A DNA stretch of 5,801 bases from Anthropogastromicrobium aceti (GTDB lineage: Bacteria; Bacillota; Clostridia; Lachnospirales; Lachnospiraceae). Below the pieces are notes generated by a model. It was not told the origin of the DNA and made no database searches. It saw nothing but the letters and a program-made list of their open reading frames with translations. This document shows, in pieces, positions 1-4,312 of this stretch. The stretch is taken from the NCBI RefSeq assembly GCF_025567095.1, contig NZ_JAOQJH010000050.1, one strand, 5' to 3'. Positions within the stretch are counted from its first letter, which is position 1. Every line of letters starts with the position of its first letter. Both the position numbers and the translations under genes were made by a program.

Positions 1-65
1 GGGAGCGATACGCCGCTGTGAGATTCAGGGGAGGAACGACACCGGGGAGAACTGGCGAACTGACA

Positions 66-181
66 CCGAAATGATACCGAAACACGACAATTTAATAGGG
101 GGATAGTCTACCCTATCGCTGATACTTCGGGAGATTTTAAGCGGCTCTATGGCTGTAATTTTGCCGAAAATCGCCCCGAAA
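66..181 (+). repeat. Four CCGAAA boxes in two pairs (iteron- or operator-like)
   Basis: CCGAAA occurs at 66-71, 77-82, 164-169 and 176-181. Each pair is spaced 11-12 bp, about one helical turn. The first pair lies in a longer near-repeat, GACACCGAAAT (62-72) and GATACCGAAAC (73-83), with a diverged relative GACACCGGGGA at 38-48. This is seen directly. The role is inference: helically phased short repeats ahead of a RepA_N-like winged-helix gene could be binding sites for that protein, as replication iterons or as an autoregulatory operator. Confidence 0.4.
95..116. repeat. Short inverted repeat ATAGGG/CCCTAT
   Basis: ATAGGG (95-100) and CCCTAT (111-116) are perfect inverted repeats around a 10-base centre. 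An alternative pairing, GATAG (102-106) with CTATC (113-117), is also possible. It lies between the two CCGAAA pairs. It could be an operator or a small hairpin; nothing in the sequence decides which. Confidence 0.35.
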
Positions 182-210
182 CCATACACTAAAACGGGAG
201 GAAACGCAAT

Positions 211-399
211 ATGCCGAGAATGAGCAAAAAGAGGAAGCAGGAGCTTTCTTTTTACCTCAATGACCGGGGGCGTGTCACTTACAACGAATTATGCCGGAAA
301 TGCCAGCATGAGTGCAGGCAGAGCTTCCGGGCGGTTGTGATTGACTGCCCCCGTTATTTATCCAAACGAGCAAAGAAAAAGGAGGAACACACCGAATGA
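211..399 (+). CDS. Small conserved-looking hypothetical protein with four cysteines
   Basis: A 62-residue, strongly basic protein. The ATG at 211 is preceded by GGGAGG (196-201) at 9 bases, which favours it over the internal ATG at codon 4. The middle carries C28-x2-C31-x3-C35 followed by C46, with H33 nearby: a spacing that could bind a zinc ion or form a zinc knuckle. The ends are rich in Lys and Arg (KKRK near the start, KRAKKK near residues 52-57), as in a nucleic-acid-binding protein. There is no signal peptide or membrane segment. Its stop overlaps the next start as ATGA (396-399), so the two genes are probably translationally coupled. I cannot name the family. The position at the head of a replication/mobilization operon suggests an accessory or regulatory role, which is inference only. 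Confidence 0.75.
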   Translation: MPRMSKKRKQELSFYLNDRGRVTYNELCRKCQHECRQSFRAVVIDCPRYLSKRAKKKEEHTE

Positions 400-737
400 A
401 TTTTGAATTTATGACGATAGACACACCACTGCCGCCCTGTATGCCATTTCCCAGAGCATTGACAGGATTTCCAGTCAGCAGCACCGCAAAGGTCATGTAC
501 TGCCGGATGTTGGACGCTATGCTCTCCAAAGGGCAGGAGGACGAGAACGGAATCCTGTTTGTCTGCTTCCCTGTCACAGACATTGCCGCAGTCCTGTCCC
601 GCAGCTCTATGACGGTCAAGCGTTCTTTGAATGAACTGGAAACAGCCGGACTTATCATGCGGGTGCGTCAGGGCGTTGGAGAACCAAACAGGATTTATGT
701 GCTGATACCGAGAAAGGAGGACGCTGCCCTTGCCTGA
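396..737 (+). CDS. Short RepA_N-like winged-helix protein (replication initiator or regulator)
   Basis: 113 residues. The N-terminal part (about 16-40, PFPRALTGFPVSSTAKVMYC) resembles the start of RepA_N replication initiators, whose usual pattern is a 'P..L......S..AKllY..l' helix. Residues 61-87 form a helix-turn-helix (T61-D-I-A-A-V-L, recognition helix near SSMTVKRSLNELE), and 88-104 look like the wing, with the RQGxGxPNxIYV pattern typical of that family. RepA_N initiators are generally longer, several hundred residues, so this is either only the DNA-binding domain or a dedicated regulator. The SD is GGAGG (381-385), 10 bases before the ATG. The gene overlaps its upstream neighbour by 4 bases and the downstream TTG start by 8. 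The CCGAAA boxes upstream are candidate targets. The fold is fairly secure; the role in replication is less so. Confidence 0.75.
   Translation: MNFEFMTIDTPLPPCMPFPRALTGFPVSSTAKVMYCRMLDAMLSKGQEDENGILFVCFPVTDIAAVLSRSSMTVKRSLNELETAGLIMRVRQGVGEPNRIYVLIPRKEDAALA
716..732 (+). promoter_or_regulatory. SD that fixes a TTG start for the DUF3847-like gene
   Basis: GGAGG at 716-720 is followed after 9 bases by TTG at 730-732. No in-frame ATG or GTG lies nearby with a usable SD. The start falls inside the end of the previous gene, whose stop is at 735-737, so the genes overlap by 8 bases. Confidence 0.8.
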
Positions 738-1026
738 TACCTCAAAGCTGGAAAAGCTCAACCGGGAGTTGGAAAAGAGTGAAAAGAAACTGCGGAAAGC
801 CCTCAATGATGAAAAGGCATTGCAGCACCAGCTAAAGCAGCTTACCCGAAAGGAACGAACGCACCGGCTCTGTACTCGTGGCGGTATGCTGGAAAGTTTT
901 CTGCAAGAGCCGGAACGCCTGACAGATGATGATGTTATGCTGTTGTTGAAACTCATTTTTCACAGGCAGGACACGCAGGAACTATTGAAGAAACTGCTGG
1001 AACGGGAGAAGCCGGAAACCCTTTAG
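730..1026 (+). CDS. DUF3847-like small coiled-coil protein
   Basis: 98 residues from a TTG start. Residues 3-37 form a charged, heptad-like helix (LEKLNRELEKSEKKLRKA), followed by the stretch RTHRLCTRGGMLESFL (about 45-60), then an acidic turn and a second helix (LTDDDVMLLLKLIF, about 64-78) and a charged C-terminus. From memory this matches DUF3847 proteins, small proteins of unknown function commonly seen beside mob genes in Clostridia mobile elements. There are no catalytic residues, membrane segments or signal peptide. The gene overlaps its upstream partner by 8 bases and is the last of the three-gene operon. Its stop codon lies inside the inverted repeat on the left flank of the proposed oriT nick. 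The proximity suggests a mobilization accessory, but no function is established. Confidence 0.8.
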   Translation: MPDTSKLEKLNRELEKSEKKLRKALNDEKALQHQLKQLTRKERTHRLCTRGGMLESFLQEPERLTDDDVMLLLKLIFHRQDTQELLKKLLEREKPETL

Positions 1027-1073
1027 TTTACTAAGGGCGCAATTATACACCACCCAGAGGTTGGTGCATTGCG
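1019..1073 (-). other. oriT: Origin of transfer (oriT), MobQ/RSF1010-type nic site on the minus strand
   Basis: The minus strand of 1034-1045 reads TAATTGCGCCCT. It differs at one base from the nic regions of R1162/RSF1010 (TAAATGCGCCCT) and of pGO1/pSK41 (TAAGTGCGCCCT), at the position where those two also differ (both quoted from memory). As in those plasmids, an imperfect inverted repeat lies just 5' of the site on the nicked strand: CACCAACC-tct-GGGTGGTG, + strand 1048-1066, 7 of 8 pairs. By analogy the cut (TGCG^CCCT) falls between 1037 and 1038. An outer arm CGCAAT/ATTGCG (1038-1043/1068-1073) extends this hairpin to the nick, and on the other side CCCTTTAG (1019-1026) pairs with CTAAGGG (1031-1037) with one bulge. 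The MobA/MobL relaxase at 2664 is of the type that cuts such sites. The 5' end would lead leftwards, so the mob gene enters last. Confidence 0.78.
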
Positions 1074-1075
1074 TT

Positions 1076-1284
1076 CTCCGAAGGCTCCTCGCCGGAGGGC
1101 TGTGATTTTCCGCAGTCATGGTCTGCTTCAAATCAAACAGGGGACGCTACGCCGTCTCCGCTCCGCTTCGGTCGGTGCAGGGCAAACGTCCACTGGACGT
1201 TTTGCACCCCTGCGCTGGCTGCCGCCAGCTACCCTTTTGTGGACTTGCCATCTGGGGACACCTTGCCTTGCAAGCTGTTCCCAG
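1076..1284. other. Non-coding hairpin array next to oriT (possible single-strand origin or structured RNA)
   Basis: Five stem-loops follow one another: CTCCG/CGGAG (1076-1080/1093-1097); GGGGACG/CGTCTCC with one G-T pair (1140-1146/1153-1159); GCAGGG/CCCTGC (1177-1182/1208-1213) enclosing a perfect 8-bp stem AAACGTCC/GGACGTTT (1184-1191/1195-1202) with a 3-base loop; GCTGGC/GCCAGC (1214-1219/1224-1229); and CTGGGGACA/TGTTCCCAG with one G-T pair (1252-1260/1276-1284), whose loop holds the palindrome CTTGCAAG (1267-1274). I see no credible gene on either strand. Placement beside oriT fits a single-strand (lagging) origin or a relaxosome accessory region that folds when DNA is single-stranded. 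A structured RNA is the alternative. Confidence 0.6.
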
Positions 1285-1305
1285 CCGACAAGTTTCATAA
1301 AATAT

Positions 1306-1322
1306 GCTATCTTTTCGATAGC
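1306..1322. promoter_or_regulatory. Palindrome GCTATC-N5-GATAGC, possible operator
   Basis: A perfect 6-bp inverted repeat (1306-1311/1317-1322) with a 5-base centre TTTTC. It covers the place where the -35 element for the TATAAT box at 1331-1336 would fall, so a repressor bound here could block the cargo promoter. It could instead be a small hairpin or a relic of the insertion that brought in the cargo. No regulator gene is visible beside it. Confidence 0.4.
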
Positions 1323-1330
1323 CAATGAAG

Positions 1331-1336
1331 TATAAT
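1331..1336 (+). promoter_or_regulatory. -10 promoter box (TATAAT) of the VanZ-like gene
   Basis: A perfect TATAAT lies 44 bases before the ATG at 1380, giving an expected transcript start near 1343 and a leader of about 37 bases carrying the SD. No good -35 match exists at 16-18 bp spacing (TATCTT at 1308-1313), so the promoter may be weak or need an activator. The ATG at 1335 overlaps this box and would not be in the transcript. Confidence 0.55.
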
Positions 1337-1368
1337 GAAGATGACAACAAATCGGTATTTCTTGAGGG

Positions 1369-1382
1369 AAGGTGATAGTATG
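1369..1382 (+). promoter_or_regulatory. SD that selects the ATG at 1380
   Basis: AAGGTGAT (1369-1376) matches the anti-SD region of 16S rRNA, and its AGG core is 7 bases before ATG 1380-1382. The in-frame ATG at 1335 has no SD and lies within the -10 box, so the 15 extra N-terminal codons are probably not translated. Confidence 0.7.
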
Positions 1383-2405
1383 AATTATATGATAAAAGGT
1401 ATACAAGCACTTAAAGAATCGTTTTTCTTAGGTATCATAATTTATATTATTATTTTTGTGTTGCTGTATCTTTTCAAAAAACGCAGAACTATCTCATGGA
1501 ATTATATGTTTGAGGGAATATTCTGCATTTACTGCGTTACGCTTCTCAACCTAACGGGGATTTTCACACTAAGTTATAGTCTGAATGGTCCTTTCAATTA
1601 TAATTTGCTTCCGTTTATTGGGAGTTCTATTGTCCCTATATTGCTTAACTTCGCTTTGTTTTTTCCTCTTGGTTTTTTGTTGCCGCTTATTTTTCGTTCC
1701 TGTAGAGGGAATTGGAAAAAGGTGGCGATTATTAGCGGTTTAATCTCATTCTTGATTGAACTATTACAGTTGTTTGGCGGCAGATATGCGGAAATGGAAG
1801 ATTTTCTAATCAATACCTTGGGCGGATTTTCAGGCTATATTGTCTGTACCGCCATATGCGAAAGAAAGACAAATCGCCGAAAAGCAGTTGTTTCCATTGT
1901 TACACTATGTTTGACCCTTGCACTTTGTTTGATTGGAATTTATGCAGTGGGGGACAATGAAAAACAGCTACCGGATGGACTGTCTGCTGTCGAAAATAGC
2001 ATTGCTGAAATCAATGTTTATTCTGAGGGAGAAGAACGGAGCATTAGCATTGATTCCTATCAATACCGCTCTTTTGCAAGTCAGATTTCCAATTGCGGCG
2101 GTCATTTGCTGGAAATCCAAAAAACTTCTGAAGGTGAAATTTGGAATGATACAGACTGCTTTATCGAGATTATATATACTGCTGACCAGACGATAAAGTT
2201 TGAAAATGCTGAGAATTTCTCCATTGAATGTGCTGACAGACTTTTATATAATGCCGACAAAAATGTTCTATATTGGGGTGAGGCAGGTTATCAGAACTGT
2301 TTGGACTATACAAAAATGAATGAAGAAATGCAGGCACATAAAGAAGAAATATTGAAAGGATATGAAGAGTTGTCTACTTCAATTCGTGATTGCTTTAACC
2401 AGTAA
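1380..2405 (+). CDS. VanZ-domain membrane protein with an external C-terminal domain (cargo)
   Basis: 341 residues from ATG 1380. VanZ-domain signatures are in order: N75-LLPF, N90...P96-LG, S123...IE127...Q130, R135, D141...N145-T.GG149...GY153. Membrane helices fall at about 15-32, 43-64, 84-105, 115-132, 143-160 and 169-190. Positive clusters (KKRR after helix 1, RxxRGNWKK after helix 3, ERKTNRRK after helix 5) place those loops inside, so the acidic tail 192-341 should lie outside. VanZ of the VanA cluster gives low-level teicoplanin resistance by an unknown mechanism. That tail goes beyond the usual VanZ core and I do not recognise it. The gene is clearly AT-richer than its neighbours (about 38% GC in a sampled 60 bases against about 55% in the relaxase gene), has its own promoter, and sits between oriT and its relaxase, so it looks like inserted cargo. 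Antibiotic resistance is possible but not shown. Confidence 0.85.
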   Translation: MNYMIKGIQALKESFFLGIIIYIIIFVLLYLFKKRRTISWNYMFEGIFCIYCVTLLNLTGIFTLSYSLNGPFNYNLLPFIGSSIVPILLNFALFFPLGFLLPLIFRSCRGNWKKVAIISGLISFLIELLQLFGGRYAEMEDFLINTLGGFSGYIVCTAICERKTNRRKAVVSIVTLCLTLALCLIGIYAVGDNEKQLPDGLSAVENSIAEINVYSEGEERSISIDSYQYRSFASQISNCGGHLLEIQKTSEGEIWNDTDCFIEIIYTADQTIKFENAENFSIECADRLLYNADKNVLYWGEAGYQNCLDYTKMNEEMQAHKEEILKGYEELSTSIRDCFNQ

Positions 2406-2471
2406 CAATTTCAGCTTTCTGTGCGGGCTTTATGAAGGCGACCCAGTGGAGCAGGCAATAAGGAAGTGGAA

Positions 2472-2579
2472 ATGCGGATAACTTCCAGTTTATCAGCTTC
2501 ACATCGGGTCAACTTGCTCCGAACTTTTACAACTAAATACCCGCCGCCCACACAGCGGCACACCGAGCAGGAAATCTGA
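2472..2579 (+). CDS. Possible 35-residue leader peptide
   Basis: ATG 2472-2474 to TGA 2577-2579, with an SD-like AAGGAAG (2460-2466), AGGA core 7 bases before the start. The peptide starts MRITSSLSASHR and ends RHTEQEI; it is basic and polar, with PPP near residues 24-26, and has no domain I recognise. Two features suggest regulation. The SD and start lie in the hairpin GGAAGT/ACTTCC (2462-2486), with the ATG in the loop. The last codons and stop overlap the 5' arm and loop of the terminator at 2566-2600, so a ribosome finishing here would cover the arm and favour read-through into the relaxase gene. At this length it may be a chance frame. Confidence 0.35.
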   Translation: MRITSSLSASHRVNLLRTFTTKYPPPTQRHTEQEI

Positions 2580-2600
2580 AAAAGGTCTCCTGCTTTTTTT
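2566..2600 (+). terminator. Intrinsic terminator or attenuator before the relaxase gene
   Basis: AGCAGGA (2566-2572) pairs perfectly with TCCTGCT (2588-2594) around a 15-base loop, followed directly by a T tract (2594-2600). It would end transcription from the VanZ-like gene. Only 63 bases remain before the relaxase ATG and no promoter is seen in them, so it may instead act as an attenuator for the relaxase gene. The long loop makes it weaker than a classical terminator. Confidence 0.6.
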
Positions 2601-2609
2601 CTGCCCAAA

Positions 2610-2634
2610 ATGAGGTGGTAAAACGCCACCCCAT
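2610..2634 (+). promoter_or_regulatory. Hairpin just upstream of the relaxase SD
   Basis: ATGAGGTGG (2610-2618) pairs with CCACCCCAT (2626-2634) at 8 of 9 positions, loop 7 bases. A further CCACCAAC (2635-2642) offers an alternative partner for the GGTGG arm and shares CACCAAC with the oriT inverted repeat. It could be an autoregulatory site for the relaxase or a translational control hairpin. The SD (2648-2655) stays outside the stem. Confidence 0.4.
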
Positions 2635-2663
2635 CCACCAACTACCGAAAGGAGGGACACGAA

Positions 2664-4244
2664 ATGCCCTGTCCACACAACGAAATCACGATTGTTCAGC
2701 GCAGCCAGCGGCAGTCTGCGGTTGCCGCCGCTGCTTACCAAAGCGGCGAAAAGCTGTTCTGTGAATACGACCAGCAAGTGAAGCACTACCCGGAAAAGCG
2801 TGGCATCGTCCACAATGAAATCCTGCTCCCGGCAAATGCCCCGCCGGAGTATGCAGACCGCAATACCTTATGGAATGCCGCCGAAGCGGTGGAGAAGCAA
2901 TGGAACTCCCAGCTTGCAAGGCGGTGGGTGCTTACCATCCCCAGAGAGATACCGCCCGACCAGTACGCTGTCCTTGTCCGGGAGTTTTGTGAACAGCAGT
3001 TTGTTTCCAAAGGCATGATTGCTGATTTTGCAATCCATGACCCCCATCCGCCGGGACACAATCCCCACGCCCATGTCCTGCTGACTATGAGAGCAATGGA
3101 CGAACATGGAAAATGGCTTCCCAAGAGCCGCAAGGTTTATGACCTTGACGAAAACGGGGAACGGATAAAACTTCCGTCCGGCAGGTGGAAAAGCCACAAG
3201 GAGGATACGGTTGACTGGAACGACCAGAAGTATTGTGAAATCTGGCGGCATGAATGGGAGGTCATCCAGAACCGCTATCTGGAAGCCAATGACCGCCCGG
3301 AGCGTGTGGACTTGCATTCCTATGCCAGACAGGGGCTTGATATAGTCCCCACTGTCCATGAGGGGGCTGCTGTCCGGCAGATGGAAAAGCGTGGTATCCA
3401 GACGAATATCGGAAATCTGAACCGGGAAATCAGAGCCGCCAACAGTCTGATGAAGTCCATCCGGCAGCTTATCCAAAACCTCAAAGGCTGGATTACCGAG
3501 CTGGGAGAAAAACGGAAAGAGCTGCTTGCACAAAAAGCGGCGGAGGAAGCGACACTTCTTCCCAATCTGCTGATGAAGTACATGGAGATACGAAAGGAAG
3601 AACGGAAGGACTGGACGAGGGCTGGACAGAACCGGGGGATTTCACAGGACTTAAAAGCAGTCAGCGAAGCCCTGTCCTATCTCCGGCAAAAGGGGCTTTC
3701 CACTGTGGAGGACTTAGAAGCATTTCTGGAATCTTCTAGGAAATCAGCCGCCGATTACCGCAATCAGATGAAGCCAAAGGAAGCCCGCAGCAAAGTGATT
3801 GACGGGATTCTTGCCAGCTGGACAGACTGCAAGGAATGTAAGCCTGTCTATGAGAAGTACCAGAAGATATTTTTTAAGAAAACAAAGGAGAAATTCAAAC
3901 AGGAACACCCGGAGGTTGCCCGGTATGCGAAAGCCGCCGCCTACCTTGCCAAGCACCCGGACGATAAGGACAGTACCCAAAAGGAGCTGCAAGAGGAGCA
4001 GGAAACGCTTCTGGAAGAAATTGCAGCCCTGAAAACACCGCTGACCGAGGTACAGGAGGATTTGAAGAAGCTGCGGGACATTCGCTACTGGGTACGGAAA
4101 GCCACCCCCGGCACAGAAGAAAGCAAAGAGCCGCCCAAGAAACAGCCTATCAAAGAAGTCTTGCAGGATAAGGCTGACGAGAAAAAAGCACAAAGAACCA
4201 CCCCGGCACAGGAGAAACACAGACAACAGGATATGGAACTTTAA
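2664..4244 (+). CDS. MobA/MobL family relaxase (MobQ type)
   Basis: 526 residues; SD GGAGGG (2651-2656) lies 7 bases before the ATG. Relaxases of this family cut one strand at the nic site of oriT, stay covalently attached through a tyrosine and pilot the strand through a conjugation channel supplied by another element. Visible motifs: N-terminal strand with the likely catalytic Y25 (AAAAYQSGEKL); conserved LWNAAEAVE (69-77) with acidic E74/E77; and metal-binding histidines in H125-DPHPPGHNPHAHV (H135, H137), the HxH signature of the HUH fold. The relaxase domain covers about 1-220. The rest is charged and helical, with probable coiled coils near 245-300 and 425-475 and a Lys/Gln-rich tail. 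No fused primase or helicase is seen; the separate primase downstream may serve instead. Intrinsic terminators flank it on both sides. Its proposed oriT lies about 1.6 kb upstream, beyond the VanZ-like gene. Confidence 0.93.
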   Translation: MPCPHNEITIVQRSQRQSAVAAAAYQSGEKLFCEYDQQVKHYPEKRGIVHNEILLPANAPPEYADRNTLWNAAEAVEKQWNSQLARRWVLTIPREIPPDQYAVLVREFCEQQFVSKGMIADFAIHDPHPPGHNPHAHVLLTMRAMDEHGKWLPKSRKVYDLDENGERIKLPSGRWKSHKEDTVDWNDQKYCEIWRHEWEVIQNRYLEANDRPERVDLHSYARQGLDIVPTVHEGAAVRQMEKRGIQTNIGNLNREIRAANSLMKSIRQLIQNLKGWITELGEKRKELLAQKAAEEATLLPNLLMKYMEIRKEERKDWTRAGQNRGISQDLKAVSEALSYLRQKGLSTVEDLEAFLESSRKSAADYRNQMKPKEARSKVIDGILASWTDCKECKPVYEKYQKIFFKKTKEKFKQEHPEVARYAKAAAYLAKHPDDKDSTQKELQEEQETLLEEIAALKTPLTEVQEDLKKLRDIRYWVRKATPGTEESKEPPKKQPIKEVLQDKADEKKAQRTTPAQEKHRQQDMEL

Positions 4245-4245
4245 C

Positions 4246-4295
4246 AGGCACTTGCCATTTTCAATCAGAGAATGTCAGGTGCTTTTCTTATTTTC
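4246..4295 (+). terminator. Strong intrinsic terminator after the relaxase gene
   Basis: A 17-position stem, 4246-4262 against 4268-4284, with a 5-base loop AATCA: 16 positions pair (3 as G-T) and one is mismatched (C4255/T4275). A T-rich tract, TTTTCTTATTTTC (4283-4295), follows. It begins 2 bases after the relaxase stop codon. The next SD starts at 4296, with no room for a promoter in between, so primase expression must come from read-through or from a promoter inside the relaxase gene. Confidence 0.8.
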
Positions 4296-4312
4296 AAGGA
4301 GGGATAGATTTG
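4296..4312 (+). promoter_or_regulatory. SD that fixes a TTG start for the primase gene
   Basis: AAGGAGGG (4296-4303) is 6 bases before TTG 4310-4312. No in-frame ATG occurs before the zinc-finger region, and the terminator lies directly upstream, so TTG is the best start. Confidence 0.8.

Larger units (their letters stand above)
1..210. other. Non-coding leader at the left edge, upstream of the small operon
   Basis: No complete gene is visible here. Two + strand frames are open to the left edge: one stops at TGA 72-74 (tail ending GELTPK), the other at TAG 104-106 (tail ending HDNLIGG). Either could be the end of an upstream gene, but I recognise neither. The rest holds repeated CCGAAA boxes and a 6-bp inverted repeat, listed separately. 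No convincing promoter was found, although the operon starting at 211 needs one here or further left. Confidence 0.5.
2406..2663 (+). promoter_or_regulatory. Structured leader region upstream of the relaxase gene
   Basis: 258 bases without a long gene. It contains: hairpin GGAAGT/ACTTCC (2462-2467/2481-2486); possible interleaved stems GACCC/GGGTC (2440-2444/2506-2510) and GGAGCA/TGCTCC (2448-2453/2515-2520), which would form a pseudoknot; a 35-codon open frame (2472-2579); hairpin GCCGC/GCGGC (2543-2547/2555-2559); an intrinsic terminator (2566-2600); and a hairpin (2610-2634) before the relaxase SD AAAGGAGG (2648-2655). GC rises back to the backbone level here, so the right edge of the VanZ cargo is probably near 2405-2440. 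No clear promoter was found. Confidence 0.5.

Noticed and set aside
161..190. Promoter TTGCCG-N18-TACACT before the first gene
   Set aside because: Both boxes are only 4 of 6 matches, and the transcript would start at about the SD (196-201), leaving no leader.
354..956. Minus-strand open frame of 200 codons
   Set aside because: It lies opposite three coupled genes with good SD sites and recognisable domains; its Ser/Phe-rich translation is typical of a shadow frame.
1069..1335. Overlapping open frames of 60-92 codons on both strands in the region after oriT (for example 1118-1300 + and 1128-1406 -)
   Set aside because: No SD sites and low-complexity Arg/Ser/Pro-rich translations. The DNA is explained by consecutive hairpins that keep several frames open at once.
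1335..1379. Extended N-terminus of the VanZ-like protein from ATG 1335
   Set aside because: That ATG overlaps the TATAAT box and has no SD, while ATG 1380 has a good one.
2406..2485. Short frames after the VanZ stop (translations such as FCAGFMKATQWSRQ and FLCGLYEGDPVEQA) as remnants of a gene broken by the cargo insertion
   Set aside because: Attractive, but the two frames conflict, neither has a start or matches a family I can name, and no matching N-terminal part is seen before 1290.
2868..3533. Minus-strand open frame of 221 codons, and similar ones at 2786-3133 and 3744-4226
   Set aside because: All lie opposite the relaxase gene, whose motifs are intact; none shows a domain or SD.
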